DNA of 60,000 nt from Acanthaster planci (GCF_001949145.1 NW_019091451.1:533806-593805); one strand, 5' to 3'. Shown: positions 51,001-60,000, numbered from the stretch's first letter. Notes: generated by a model not told the origin, from the sequence alone. Program-made: numbers and translations.

Positions 51001-52521
51001 GGCTCTTTTTACAAGGCTGCAGGTCTGGCTGAAATACTCTAGCATCAGTAAATTTTGTCTGGCAGACTAGAGTGGCTACCAGACAGTAATTTGTGTGGGT
51101 GTAAACGTCCATTAATTGAAATTATGAATTTTTGAAGAATTTTGAAAACCGAAAATCTTGAAAAAGTCCCGATTATATGCACTGCATTTTTCAAACCACC
51201 CGGCAGCAAGTGGTTAAACGTGGAATAAAACAGGGTTTGTAAGCAAAAAGTGCCCGTCCTGCATGAATGTTGCCTTTCCTCCAATTAGAAGCACCCCTCA
51301 TTGGTTGAGTGTTCATTTTGTTGGTAGCGATGCGACCCGGACACGTGCATTTCCTCCTTGTTTGCGAACCGGCAAAGTTCAGTCCCGACCAAAAGAGATT
51401 CCGTTGCTTAGGAAATAGCACCCTCTCTTGGTCCAGCTCAAGGCCCATACAGCTCAGTGGGGCCATTTCAGGTTCCATTGCACTTTTTGTATCGCATTTA
51501 AGAAACCTATATCCTCCAGTTGCGCCATCAGCATTTACCAGTTTCCATACTATCCCTCACACCCAAGGGCACTGTTGCTGTGACATCGCCCCAAGACATT
51601 TACAGGCTAATCTTTAGTGGCCACATTTAGAATCCATTACTGCAGAGCTATAAAGCTGCCGCCCAGGCAGATCATCATCACTCAATAGATTTAAAATTTA
51701 AATGAACGGAAGGCTCATTTAAATACCTTTTAATCAGTTGTGTGGTAATGTCCGACCTCAGGAAGGAGTACGCCTAGGTTGGCAGGCCTGCACAGGCCCA
51801 TTCGTGTGCGCTAAATTCCTCCTTGACCGGGGAGGGGGGGTGCTGTGACTTGCGAAAATAGTTCTCCTCCCCCCCTCAAATTTAAGAATGCCTGCCCCTT
51901 ACATGTGAAACTGGGCCAGTCCTCTGCTTTTTGTTCGTTATACAGTGAAGGACAGTTTTTTACAGTAAGATGAACCAATAATGTCTGTTGAGCAACTGCC
52001 AGTTGTGGATTGAATTAACTAGAAAATGGTTGACAAAAGATGAAACCGAACAGATGCGGCATGTGTTTTGCGGAAGCTGCTGTCAGGGAAGCCTCACCGA
52101 CATCATAATGTTGGCTCGTGAATGCAGAATATTACATCACCATCCTTTGAAAAGGTCCCCAAAATGGCCAGAGAAAGACAGTGTGAGGATCCAGCGCTGT
52201 TTGAATTTTCGTTTCTGGTCTCCACTCTCTCACCGCAGGGCCATCATGACGGGTTCCTACAACAACTTCTTTCGGATATTCGACCGCAACACCAAGCGGG
52301 ACTCAACGCTGGAGGCCTCGCGCGACAGCATCAAGCCCCTGCAGGTGCTGAAGCCGCGGCGCGTCAACACAGGTGGCAAGCGCAAGAAGGACGAGATCAG
52401 CGTGGACAGCCTGGACTTCACCCGCAAGATCCTGCACACCGCCTGGCACCCCAAGGAGAACATCATCGCCGTTGCCGCCACCAATAATTTGTACCTCTTC
52501 CAAGAAAAGCCCCCGAGCTAA
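27026..52521 (+). CDS. PPP2R2: PP2A regulatory subunit B55 (PPP2R2 family), nine coding exons
   Basis: The coding sequence is join(27026..27032, 34962..35027, 41412..41509, 42962..43127, 43406..43565, 44026..44156, 49272..49436, 50079..50340, 52239..52521), 1338 nt with stop, giving 445 residues; human PPP2R2A has 447. All introns have GT..AG ends and the frame is continuous. B55 is the seven-bladed WD40 propeller subunit of the PP2A trimer and selects substrates such as mitotic CDK targets and tau. Visible landmarks are [11 protein letters not shown] at the N terminus, [20 protein letters not shown] (blade 1), [104 protein letters not shown] and [20 protein letters not shown]. Counterparts of the human substrate-groove residues F84, E93, E94, K95, D197, L225, F280 and F281 are all present (F81, E90, E91, K92, D194, L222, F277, F278). 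The segment 122-166, which includes the hairpin contacting the scaffold subunit, is the least conserved. Which vertebrate paralogue it corresponds to is not decidable; a single pro-orthologue is likely. Confidence 0.97.
27334..27540 (+). mobile_element. tRNA-derived SINE
   Basis: An A-box-like GGTTAGCTTAGT (27341-27352) and a perfect B box GGTTCGATTCC (27388-27398) lie at tRNA-like spacing. They are followed by a tRNA-unrelated body (ATTGTGTTTTCAGTCCCTACCTGACTC...CTCTAAAACTGTAACTGCTTCTTTCAAT). The tRNA part cannot fold into a full cloverleaf. The layout is that of a Pol III SINE lying in sense orientation in intron 1. Confidence 0.75.
27648..27687. repeat. Perfect 14-bp inverted repeat, 12-nt loop
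   Basis: CGTGGATGCGGACA (27648-27661) and TGTCCGCATCCACG (27674-27687) are exact reverse complements. The region is GC-rich and lies about 620 nt into intron 1, so it may be a regulatory palindrome or a foldback remnant. Confidence 0.8.
28559..28964. mobile_element. TTAA-CCCTA bounded repeat with internal AATCCTCC hairpin units
   Basis: The ends are TTAACCCTAGCTGCC and ..GGTTAGGGTTAA. Inside, the block CTCAATCCTCCAAAATCCTCC occurs three times in variants (about 28651, 28711, 28908), and the last forms a hairpin (AATCCTCCAAAATC...GAGGATTTTGAAGGATT). Only 9 bp of the termini match, so the boundaries are tentative. Confidence 0.4.
31064..31096. repeat. Perfect 14-bp hairpin with 5-nt loop
   Basis: GGCAGAACCTGTAC, loop ATTGA, GTACAGGTTCTGCC. 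It lies in the interior of the 30245-32875 segment. Confidence 0.85.
32386..32415. repeat. Fragment of the 11057-11733 MITE family, inverted
   Basis: ATCTTCGGAAAATAAAGTCCAGTGCGGACA is nearly the reverse complement of the left end of the element at 11057 (TGTCCGCACTGGACTTTATTTTCTGAGGAT). Confidence 0.7.
33681..33939. repeat. Local 105-bp tandem duplication, second copy carrying an insertion
   Basis: Copy A (33681-33785) and copy B (33786-33939) both begin GCATATCAGTAAGCCTACT and end CATTTTGTACGTGAAG. They differ by a 6-bp deletion in B, a few substitutions, and a 55-bp insertion in B made of the 51-bp hairpin element plus one TTAA. Copy A retains the uninterrupted TTAA. Confidence 0.92.
33858..33916. 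mobile_element. 51-bp foldback element with TTAA target-site duplication (copy 1)
   Basis: TTAA flanks a 51-bp near-perfect palindrome starting CCCTAACACTCCTCAGTCC and ending GAGTGTTACGG. The empty site CCTTAATTCTGCTC in the upstream duplicate (33681-33785) shows that the sequence between the two TTAA tetranucleotides, plus one TTAA, is the insertion. Duplication of TTAA and CCCT ends are characteristic of piggyBac-type transposition. The element is far too short to encode anything. Confidence 0.8.
34962..35027 (+). CDS. PPP2R2: PPP2R2 coding exon 2
   Basis: The acceptor reads CTTTACAG|GAAGCGG and the donor GACG|GTAAGT. The exon is 66 nt, phase 1 in and out, and encodes [20 protein letters not shown] and TD, matching the [19 protein letters not shown] start of B55. 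Confidence 0.95.
36360..36690. repeat. Clustered inverted repeats of AACCCGG/GGGTTGA units
   Basis: CAACCCGGTTTGAACTCAACCCT (about 36458-36480) is largely complementary to AGGGTTGAGATTTTTCAACCTGGGTTG (about 36494-36520), forming a long imperfect hairpin. Further GGTTGAA / TTCAACC units lie on both sides. This looks like a MITE or nested foldback. Confidence 0.55.
39643..39723. repeat. 81-bp dispersed repeat, copy 1
   Basis: It is identical to 42423-42503 at 80 of 81 positions (one C/T difference) in direct orientation, starting GTGTACATGCACAGCGTAAC and ending TTTTTTCTATGCCTAGATC. Flanking sequences are unrelated. Confidence 0.9.
41003..41061. mobile_element. 51-bp foldback element with TTAA flanks (copy 2, inverted)
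   Basis: It reads TTAACCCTAACACTCCTCAA...GAGTGTTAGGGTTAA. Its reverse complement matches the copy at 33858-33916 at 57 of 59 positions. Its own arms pair over almost the full length. Confidence 0.8.
41412..41509 (+). CDS. PPP2R2: PPP2R2 coding exon 3
   Basis: The acceptor reads CTCCAG|CCGATATC and the donor GAACAG|GTAGGC. The exon is 98 nt and ends in phase 0. It encodes [20 protein letters not shown] and [13 protein letters not shown], the first WD blade. Confidence 0.97.
41510..42961 (+). other. PPP2R2 intron 3 (1.45 kb)
   Basis: The intron starts GTAGGC and ends ACCGGCAG. It holds copy 2 of the 81-bp repeat at 42423-42503. The long frames seen here on both strands overlap each other and look noncoding. 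Confidence 0.8.
42423..42503. repeat. 81-bp dispersed repeat, copy 2
   Basis: This is the partner of 39643-39723, 80/81 identical in the same orientation, about 2.8 kb downstream and in the next intron. Confidence 0.9.
42962..43127 (+). CDS. PPP2R2: PPP2R2 coding exon 4
   Basis: The acceptor reads CCGGCAG|AGTAAAAAC and the donor AATG|GTGAGT. The exon is 166 nt, phase 0 in and phase 1 out. It encodes [34 protein letters not shown] and FLLSTN, including groove residues F81, E90, E91 and K92. Confidence 0.97.
43406..43565 (+). CDS. PPP2R2: PPP2R2 coding exon 5
   Basis: The acceptor reads CCTGGTCAG|ACAAAAC and the donor CCTAG|GTAAGC. The exon is 160 nt, phase 1 in and phase 2 out. It encodes [25 protein letters not shown] and [10 protein letters not shown]. 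It includes the hairpin region that contacts the scaffold A subunit and diverges most from vertebrates. Confidence 0.95.
44026..44156 (+). CDS. PPP2R2: PPP2R2 coding exon 6
   Basis: The acceptor reads CTCTACAG|GAGAGT. The donor AGTTTTA|GTATCC is weak. The exon is 131 nt, phase 2 in and phase 1 out, encoding [20 protein letters not shown] and [20 protein letters not shown]194 corresponds to substrate-binding D197 of human B55 alpha. Confidence 0.95.
44402..44475 (+). mobile_element. tRNA-derived SINE fragment or tRNA pseudogene
   Basis: TAGCTCAGTTGG (44409-44420) is a near-perfect Pol III A box, and GGTGCAATTCC about 33 nt later is a degraded B box. GCTGGAT at the start roughly pairs with ATTCCAGT at the end. 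No credible anticodon arm is present, so it is not a functional tRNA. Confidence 0.6.
45998..46374. repeat. Two tandem copies of a 188-bp unit
   Basis: Copy 1 starts near 45998 and copy 2 near 46186. Both contain CAGAT-AACACAAAAATCCAAA, GAATTTAGCTTGTTTAA, CTTGTAAGTTTAAAATA, TTATCAATTGCTTTTAA and GCCATCTTGAATTGAAA in order. Divergence is moderate. Confidence 0.9.
47885..48240. repeat. Degenerate minisatellite, about 15-22 bp TGTGGCCAC-type units
   Basis: Variants of GTCTGATGTGGCCACCAG recur roughly every 15-22 bases across 350 bp, with units such as TCTGTTGTGGTCACC, GTCTAATGTGGCCACC, GTCTGATGTGGCTGCG and CCATTGTGGCAC. A G run of about 10 lies near 47931. Confidence 0.7.
49272..49436 (+). CDS. 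PPP2R2: PPP2R2 coding exon 7
   Basis: The acceptor reads GCTCAG|ATATTG and the donor GCAAAAA|GTGAGT. The exon is 165 nt, phase 1 in and out. It encodes [40 protein letters not shown] and [11 protein letters not shown]222 matches human L225 in the substrate groove. Confidence 0.97.
49437..50078 (+). other. PPP2R2 intron 7 (642 bp)
   Basis: The intron starts GTGAGTAG and ends GGGTACAG. No repeat or exon is recognised inside. Confidence 0.85.
50079..50340 (+). CDS. PPP2R2: PPP2R2 coding exon 8
   Basis: The acceptor reads GGTACAG|TGTTTGAG and the donor GATAC|GTGAGT. The exon is 262 nt, phase 1 in and phase 2 out. It encodes [60 protein letters not shown] and [10 protein letters not shown]. Third positions are strongly G/C rich, unlike exons 4-7. 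Confidence 0.97.
50341..52238 (+). other. PPP2R2 intron 8 (1.9 kb)
   Basis: The intron starts GTGAGT and ends CTCTCACCGCAG. It contains copy 2 of the 745-1000 repeat family at 51285-51560. No additional exon is recognised. Confidence 0.85.
51285..51560. repeat. Dispersed repeat, copy 2 (partner at 745-1000)
   Basis: Direct-orientation match in blocks to 745-1000, including ACCCCTCATTGGTTGA, AGTGTTCATTTTGTTGG, ACGTGCATTTC and CACCCTCTCTTGGTCCAGCTCA. Confidence 0.55.
52239..52521 (+). CDS. PPP2R2: PPP2R2 last coding exon
   Basis: The acceptor reads CTCACCGCAG|GGCCATC. The exon encodes [56 protein letters not shown] and [11 protein letters not shown] before TAA at 52519-52521. It closes the seventh blade. 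GC-rich third positions as in exon 8. Confidence 0.97.
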
Positions 52522-54143
52522 AACCGGCTTTTAGTTTTGTACTTACCATCTCTCTGAGTGAAAAAATAGTATCCCTCCTCCCGTTGGTGTGTCTGAAACA
52601 AAAGAAACATCCTTGCTTCTTAAGGCAGGTATTGTCATCATTTATGGTCGTCGTCCTTTTTTTTCCTTTCGTGGTTCTGCTGGAGGAATGCCAAAAATGT
52701 ACATTGATGTAATTTTTTGTAGCATTGTACAAGAAACAAAAAAACAATTAAATTAAAAAAAAAAAGGAATGTCCACAGGTGCTTTGGTTGAGAGGGTCGC
52801 TTCTGTAGGTCCGTGGTGTGGCTGTCCTATGTCTTGTGGCTTGCGAGTGAACTGCCCGAACCCTGGACGCATAGACAGAGTGTGTTGGGCAACACTCGCA
52901 GTTTGCAATTCATTTTTTTCAAACACTTGCAAAAAATATCCAAAAAAATTGCGGTTGTTGCTGCTTTTTTAGAATTAATAAGCAGTTCCTGGTTGTGGAT
53001 TGCCCCCCCCCACCATCCGTCTGTTCTTTCGAGTTTATCATTGTATGTTGCAAACTGGAGAGTTTAAACTCCATCTTGGATGAGAGGGGGAAATAAGGTA
53101 ATCTTCCCACTTGTAGTTTGGTGATTAATTCTGATGGTCCAGCGAGGCCAAATGGTACTCACCCCGTTTTCCCACTGGGTTGAACTTTGTATCAGTTTTC
53201 TGTTTTTATATATTTTTTTTTATTTCCCATGGGTCCAAAGTTTATAAAGTGTTCGGTCCGTGTAAATGTTTTAAGAATGCTTTGTCGGAAAAAAAAAGAA
53301 ATTCGCAGGCTTTTTGAAAGTACTCATCGATTTTGTTTACCTCCATGGACATTGACTGCAGCACAATAACTAACTTTATTTTGGAGGAAAAATGTATATT
53401 ATATGTACACAACCCTTCGCGGCTTTGCATGTGAAGGTACCCTCCAGTCTTTCAAAGAAGGCACCATTGTTATTGCCATATCCCCTCCAACATCCACCCA
53501 CATGCCCTCCGTCCCGTCCCAAAAAATGCACCAACCTCAATCAAGGTGATGTACGTAAAATGGCCGGAACATTACCAGCAAGCATCAGGGGCACTGTAAA
53601 CCCTGCCCTCCCCCTCCAACCATTGCCGTGGACAGCACAGCTGGTGTAGCCTAGACAACAGAATGTGTACATATTAAATTTACCTACCAAGGGGAAAACA
53701 AAAACAAACATAACAGGGAAAAAAAATATGTGCAAAGCAAGACTTAGAATGTTAGCTTTGGTGGTGTTCACCAAGATGGTTGTGTTTTTGTTATCGATAT
53801 ATTTTTATTGTTTTTTTTTTTATTTGGTTTCTTTTTTTTTTTTTTTTTAGTTCCATGTAACAAACTTGTGAAAGATGTATTTGATGGCCATCGAAAGAGT
53901 CGACAGCAAAACAAATTGTACATGTACGTATATGTTGAGCATGTGATTATTTTTATATATTTTTTGGTGCTGTCGATCTGAAAGTAGTAGGTGAAAATTA
54001 AGTGTTGACTTGAATAGGGAAAGGGAGCAATGTGGGCGGGGCTTGGGGGTCAGAGAGTTCCAAATTGGTATTAAAAAATTTACAGATTGTAGTTTTAGGT
54101 TCTAAGTGAGGAGTTTGCATCTGTGAAAAAAAGTCTTGCGGCC

Positions 54144-54217
54144 TTTAACCCAATCCCTCCCGGATCCTACAAAATCCTCCAGCTCTTAAAGAGGATTTTG
54201 CAGGATTTAGGAAGGTA
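54144..54217. repeat. AATCCTCC-type hairpin repeat, TTAACCC at the left end
   Basis: TTAACCCAATCCCTCC...GGATCCTACAAAATCCTC pairs imperfectly with GAGGATTTTGCAGGATTTAGGAAGG. It resembles the hairpin unit near 28908-28950, but the right end lacks TTAA, so it is a decayed or different family member. Confidence 0.5.
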
Positions 54218-57200
54218 AAGCCCAGCCACTGTTTATGTAGCCCTTTTGCCTCCATTGGAATAAAAACCTCGTGCCGTTGCTTTTCCTGTGTGATAAGTTT
54301 AGGATTTGAGAGGGTCCAAGGAGGTTCCCGGCAAAAACGCTCAGGGCGTCAGGGCTAAGCATCAGAGGCGGTGCCACTGGGCCAGAGTAGGTGTACCCTC
54401 GACGTGGAAATACCCTCGTGTGTCCCCCAACATGGTTATTGCAGTATTGATGTGCCCAAATATTTTCCACATCGCATTGGTTTGCCCCTCCTTTTGTATG
54501 AGGGTTTTCAGCATTATTTTGATAGCTTGAGAGGCCGCTCCAGGTCAAGGCTGGTCCCCGTGCTCACCAATTTGAACAAAATCTGCAGTTTGACAAATTT
54601 GCAAAACAGCCCCGGCTGAGTCCAGGTATCTGTCAAGAAAGGGTAACATTGGTTGCATACAAGTTTTGAATTATTTCTTCAGAGAAGGCAGATTGGGAAA
54701 AAAAGTTGGTTTTGGTTAGTGCTGCTTGATTCTTTAACGGTGATGCAAAAATTACGTGTTGTGCTAAGAAGTCTGGTGTTTTGAATTTGATTTCATTTAT
54801 AGGGCTTTCATCGGTAAGTAGTTTGTGGAATGGAATTTAAAGTGTGGGTTAGTGGCATCTTCCGTACCGTGTTCCAAGCCGTGTGTGCATTTTTTGGAGA
54901 TCTTATCTCTGTTCGAAATGGCTAGCCGTTCAGGGCTCTGGGAAAACCCTCGATAACTTTTGAGCTTAGGTGTGTTTGCTTACATGTGCTACACTGGCTC
55001 GGCTTGTTAGTTTTGTATCCAACCAAGAGAGAGAGAATCCGTGGGTAAGCAGCTGTTAATGTAGACACTGGGAAACTGCTTCATTTGGGGTGGGCCTTCA
55101 GATTACGCCACAGCCTGACTTGTTTGTGGCCGCGGTAACCATCCAAATTGAACAGAAACTTTGACTGGATTATTGGGTGCAATTATGAATTTAAATGTGT
55201 GTTTTAAATCTCTCCGTGTATTTCCTGCGTAGTGCTCACATAGCTACTCCACAGAGCTACTAAGCACAGAGTTGATGTAATTAGCAAGAACAGTTTAAAA
55301 TATCATCACGGTGCAGCAATTATGGGTCCTGTTGTAAACATACTTAACGCTATTGTTTGCTTTTGCTTCGTGACAAACAGGATTCTAAACTGAGTGAGAA
55401 TGTTCTCGATTTCTTTTTTTCAGACACTCCCTATTGGCCTTTTTATCCTTTGAACTAGTTAACCTTTGTTAACTAGGAACTAGGTGTAAAACAGCACACG
55501 TGCTATAACTTTCGATGGCGTATGCATCACAACACAGGTTGAATTGCGGTACAGAAGCGTCATATCTACTTTTCATATCTTCCAATTCCCCAGAAAGCTT
55601 TTCCTCCAGCCACAAATTGCCAAACATTCCGTTAGATGGGCGCAGTCGGAAAAACCACTCGAGACTTCTTTTTGTGATAACGCGGAAGTTGTGCATACTT
55701 TCTTAGTTCCAAACCCATCAGAAAACCATGTAACGCTTGATTTACCAACCGTGACGGCCCGTCAAATATTTTCGACAGTATTGTTGCTGGTCTTGTCGAT
55801 TCTGACGTTGTTAGTCACCACCGGTTGTGTTCGACCTTGTGTCCTCTGCCAAATTACGAAAGAGAAAAAGTGCTCTGTAAATGTTTTTTATTCCATCAGT
55901 ATTACGCAAGTTCTGACCCCCTTTCGTTAAATTAGAATTCTTTCTCGGCCTTCCTCAAAACAGGTAAAAATCTTCAAAAAAAGTGGAATGTCTTGCCTCT
56001 GAAATGTTGTGCCCTATCTGTTTGTTATATTGAACTTTATTATGTTTATGTAAGTTTTTGTATGGATTGATTTTGCGCAAAATATTTTTAGACTTGCAAT
56101 TTAAAACAAATGTAATTGGAATTACCCTGCAAGAAATTGTTGTGAAACATTTTAAGACAGCAAAGCTGCATGCCAACTTTAAAACGTCCGAGACTGATGC
56201 CCGTTTTTCCTGTTCTGTGCTCACTAGCCAGTATCATATTTTGCTTTTAGATATTTGACATCTGAACATTTGCATTGGGTGTAATATTTCTGAAAGTAAA
56301 CACTGTGTGTTAACATTCCGACTTTTTTTTTTAAATTGTGCTCTGTAAGTTCTAACCAATCAAAAGATTTGTGGACCCATCGGTGTTAACATTGTACATC
56401 CGTGGCGAGACTGCTCAAAATTTGTTAGTTCAAAGGCTGTAAAAATTAGCTGGTCAAAGGTCGAGGGAGGTTTGAACTATCAGTTCTGCAACTTTAATTT
56501 AATTGGTGTAAATTGTTTTCGTCTCGTATACATTAGACATTGATGGCTGGGATTGTCAGTAGTCATGTTTTGATAAAGACCAAAGCCGTATAAACAAATT
56601 GCCAAATTCAGACACGCTCCTAATTTTGAGGCTTGGGATTTTCTTTCAAACCTCGGCTTCTCCTTAGCTTTGACTTCGTGGTCCCATTTCATTTAGGTCA
56701 ACATTTGCAGATTATCTTTATTTGGTTTGGACAAAATGTGTGAAAATGTTTCTGTAGCCGGCGTTCAAGCCACATATACGAAGCCGGGATTTGGAGAATG
56801 ACCTTTGTCTGTCTTTGCAGCTGAACTTTTTCCTAAGTATCGGTAGTCGGTGACAGAGGGCAGCACAGTTATGTATTCGTCATAACCTTCACAGGGTTAG
56901 TGTACTTTAACCACCAGGTAACTTGTGTCAGGTGTAGTGAAAGTTTCGCCCAGTTGACTTTGTATTGTGGGGTGTTTGCCGCCATTGAGTTTCCCCCAAA
57001 TTCTGGAATTTTTTAACCATTGTACCACCGTCAGCGGGGGTCGTTCTCAGAGAGGTGTAATCCGAGAAGTGTGTTAACCTAACCATTACCTATTCTTCGG
57101 TGTCTTCACGTGGCACGTAAAGTCATCACGCTCTGAATGTTTCCACTTTTGCCTTTCTTGTGCGTATTACCTTGCTTCATTCCAAAGTCGTAGCTCCACC

Positions 57201-57326
57201 CACCTTGATTTCCCCTTTCTGCAGTCTTCCAGGTTGTGTTTTTGGTCATCCAACTTTTTCTTTTCCTTCTGGGCTGCAACGTCAAGCCAGTCAAACATTG
57301 ATCACCGTTTGACCGATTGTTATCTA

Positions 57327-57391
57327 CGCTTAGGAAGATTTCTTAGCGCATTTTAGAGAAAGTAAAATGCACTAAGAAATCTGCCTAAGCG
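57327..57391. repeat. Long hairpin: 29-nt arms, 7-nt loop, two mismatches
   Basis: The arm CGCTTAGGAAGATTTCTTAG... (57327-57355) pairs with 57363-57391 (TAAAATGCACTAAGAAATCT...) at 27 of 29 positions around the loop GAGAAAG. If transcribed in the PPP2R2 3' UTR it would form a stable stem; it could equally be a foldback transposon. Confidence 0.85.
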
Positions 57392-60000
57392 CAGAAAACA
57401 TTCGTCTTAGTACCATGTGGTGTACACAGTTTGCAACTGGTTCTTGGTGTTTTTTTTTCTGTTGTTTTTTTTTTTGTGAGCACTTTTTTCCAAGCATTGT
57501 TTCCTGCTTAGCAACTTGTGGAGATTGAGCCCATCTGTGGTTTCGTTGCGGCAACTTCATCGATGCAGCTGCCCGCCCCCCTTTTTTTTTTTACTGAGAG
57601 ATTCCTGTAGCATGAAAGATGCTAGTATTCACGGTCATAGTGCTTCTTCTTTGGTACGTGGCAGCAGATTCACGGAATCCATGTATAGCCACGGGAGAAA
57701 CAAATTTTGCTTGTAACCCCACCAACCACCACTAAACCTTCAAAATCCTTCAGAGCTCCCTCAGGGATGTGAAAGGATTTCTTATGACGGTAGATAGAGC
57801 ACAGCCTTTAATCCTTTACGGGACACCATGCCACATCTCGATTGTCTCAAGTATCTAGAAGTGTGCCAGTGGTTTCCAGCAAAGGCGTGGGATTTGAAAG
57901 ACTCTGGAGGCTGCCTGACGTCAAAGCCGCTTGCAGTCAGGGCTATGAACTCCAGTGTCATTTTCCCCGTGAAACTGTTACAAGTTCGAGGTGTAAAGAT
58001 ACCACGGAATTTGATCGGAGAAGTCAACCCAGGCGATCGGTTACAATAATGTACTATCTGTGCATTCGTGACCATCAACTCCCCCCCCCCGTTTTCCAGC
58101 TAATACCATGGGCTAAACGTGGGCGCAGTCGTGGTCTTCGGGATCAAGTATTTAAAGAAAAAAAAAAGAGATACATATTCTTCTCTGCTTCATAATTAGG
58201 TGTGAACGTTCTGTACGAAGTTTCGCCAGTAGAAATGGCTGAACGCCGTGTTGCAGGTGTCGGGGTAACCGTTCAGTTGCCTGGTTGTAATGTGCCTGTA
58301 AATAAAAAAAAAGTCAAAATTAAAAAGGGGACTGTGAAATGAAAAATCTGCACGAAGGAAAGGTCAACTTAGTTCTTTGTTATATCCCAAAGTGTAATAT
58401 ACACATGTACATGTACAACTCTCGTTAATGGTGACAGTCACACCATGGTCTAACTTTAAAATGTAAACTCTAATTGTGGGGGAAAGCTTTCAGATACATG
58501 TGTAAAGGCAAAAGGAGGAAGAACTAAGGCTTCCCGGATGAAGCTGTCTTAGAAAAAAAAATTCTCGGGAGAAATATATTGTGAATATTTAACCCTATAT
58601 ACAACGTACTCTGTACATTAGAATCCTTCATTCGCCGTCGTTTTTCCCGCTGTACCGCGTTGTCGGAAAGATGGTCCATGATCTTGTCTTACTGGATTTC
58701 AGAGCTAATCACCCTGTCTTATTCGGTAAACGATGGAAAGTTGGGGGCAAAACAATGTACATGGACATTTATTTCAGTGCCTGCAATCCGGCTTCGATTC
58801 CATTCCAAGTGAACCGACCTACAGGCGAACTTTGACCCAGTTCCCAGCCGATGTAAATGTTTGCATCCATGAAACTATAATACATATTTTGGTGTCGTGG
58901 TTTATCTGCCCCGAGTCATGCGAGGGACACGGACTCCTCCAAAATGTACTTGCCGTCCTGGGAAAAATATATGGCTCACGACAGGGGGAAAATTTGACAT
59001 CCCCTCCCTCAAAATGGTCGGGTTAAATGGCCATATAAAATGTTTCTTTGTTTTTTATTTTGTCTGTTTTGGAAAGAATACACAAAGGTCGTTTAAACTG
59101 AAAATGGAACTCGTCCCTCTGTGGGGGGGAATAGTAATTTTTGATGAGGAGAATGCTCGACATGGGACTCAAGTATACTGTTTACGTATAAAAAACATGG
59201 ATTGTAAAGGTAAAATAAAAAGACTATAAACGTGTACTTTTGACTCGGTGAGCGGTGTATTTATATTGTTCAGTTTTGAGTACGCCTCTAAACCTCTTAC
59301 CCCAAACCACTCCAAGTTGCCCAGCCGTAGATCGAGGGTTTTTATGTTTCAGTCGTTGATTTCTTGTTGCTCAGTATAATTGGTCTTGCATTTATTCAGT
59401 CGAATATCATACCCGCTTGTTCAGTACAGGGTTGTGGCAGGAATTGGCGAGTTACTTTATACATGTGGTTTGTATATACGAGTGGTGGGTATAAGTCGGT
59501 GTTTGGGATCACACAAACTTCGGCTGGCACCAGACTAGAGCACGAAGATATTGACTCTGCTACGGGGAACTTGAGGGGTTGTCCCCGTCTAACAGTAACC
59601 ATGGAGATTTGGTAACAGAATTCTCCCTGTGTGATCAGAATGCTGTGTTTTATGGGGGTTATATTACAGGGTCAAATAAAGCAGTGTAGCGTTGGAATTT
59701 TTTCTGTTCACCGGATGTAATCCGACGATCGGGTTGCAATTCCCGCGAAATTTCAGAAGAAAATAACTTTTTATCCAGCGAAAGAGTGGAAAAATTATTA
59801 GTTGTTAGCTCTCTTTCACGATGTAATGTACACGTCACTCCAAATTAAACCGACCCTTTTTACATTTAGCCTTTTCATGCATGTAGGTTTAATATTAAAA
59901 CGTGCCAAGATAGTTTCCCCAGACTTGAAGTGAGGGGGGGTGCAGTGTATTGTTAACTTTTGTGCAGGTTCAAGAGATATACCCACTTGATATGTTCATG

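Larger units (their letters stand above)
52522..60000 (+). other. PPP2R2 3' UTR and downstream sequence
   Basis: No further gene is recognised. Candidate polyadenylation signals on the plus strand are ATTAAA at 52747-52752 (followed by an A run), AATAAA at 54259-54264, AATAAA at 58301-58306 (followed by an A run) and AATAAA at 59675-59680. A long 3' UTR is possible. The stretch contains T-rich tracts (53808-53850), an AATCCTCC-type hairpin (54144-54217) and a long hairpin at 57327-57391. Frames of up to 128 codons (for example 55544-55930) have no recognisable features. Confidence 0.5.

Noticed and set aside
55544-55930. 128-codon open frame with a hydrophobic stretch
   Set aside because: The hydrophobic segment could be a membrane span, but there is no homology, no splice support, and an overlapping frame in the same region is equally open.

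Overview
This is a eukaryotic (metazoan) genomic window. It holds long introns with GT..AG boundaries, a Pol III tRNA gene, decayed LINEs, tRNA-derived SINEs and foldback/MITE-type DNA transposons. The proteins are close to vertebrate homologues and TACATGTA-type palindromes are abundant. That would suit an invertebrate deuterostome (echinoderm or lancelet-like), but the species cannot be settled from the sequence alone.

Three protein genes are supported. (1) DPCD, minus strand, 2448-5829: six coding exons join in frame to 210 codons, and every boundary is a GT..AG site. (2) A heterotrimeric G-protein gamma subunit, plus strand, 14120-14320: 66 aa ending in the prenylation box CAIL, in one coding exon preceded by a strong splice acceptor. 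(3) PPP2R2 (B55 regulatory subunit of protein phosphatase 2A), plus strand, 27026-52521: nine coding exons join in frame to 445 codons. Its first coding exon carries only 7 coding nucleotides (ATGGCCG) and lies about 7.9 kb upstream of exon 2. A tRNA-Thr(CGU) gene lies at 19971-20042 on the minus strand.

Layout: 1-2447 is repeat-derived sequence and the DPCD 3' flank; 2448-5829 is DPCD; 5830-14109 is intergenic sequence plus the presumed 5' part of the G-gamma gene, including a LINE 3' tail at 7321-8018; 14110-19970 is G-gamma and its 3' flank; 19971-20042 is the tRNA; 21119-23505 is a broken CR1/L2-like LINE; 26505-26717 is a hAT-like MITE; 26820-27032 is a candidate PPP2R2 promoter and first exon; 27033-52521 is the rest of PPP2R2; 52522-60000 is its 3' UTR and downstream sequence.

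The most interesting non-genic signal is a family of tiny (51 bp) near-perfect hairpins with CCCTAACACTCC termini flanked by TTAA. One copy sits inside one half of a local 105-bp duplication whose other half keeps the empty TTAA site, so insertion (or excision) with TTAA duplication is seen directly. This is the signature of piggyBac-type transposition. A second copy, 57/59 identical and inverted, lies 7 kb away in the next intron, and longer TTAA-CCCTA bounded elements occur elsewhere in the window. Other notable points are the NPF-to-NVY change in the G-gamma protein, a 29-bp-arm hairpin downstream of PPP2R2, an 81-bp repeat present twice with one mismatch, and a weak splice donor after PPP2R2 exon 6.

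The three genes have no evident shared pathway. DPCD is cilium-related, G-gamma acts in receptor signalling at the membrane, and B55 selects substrates for PP2A.
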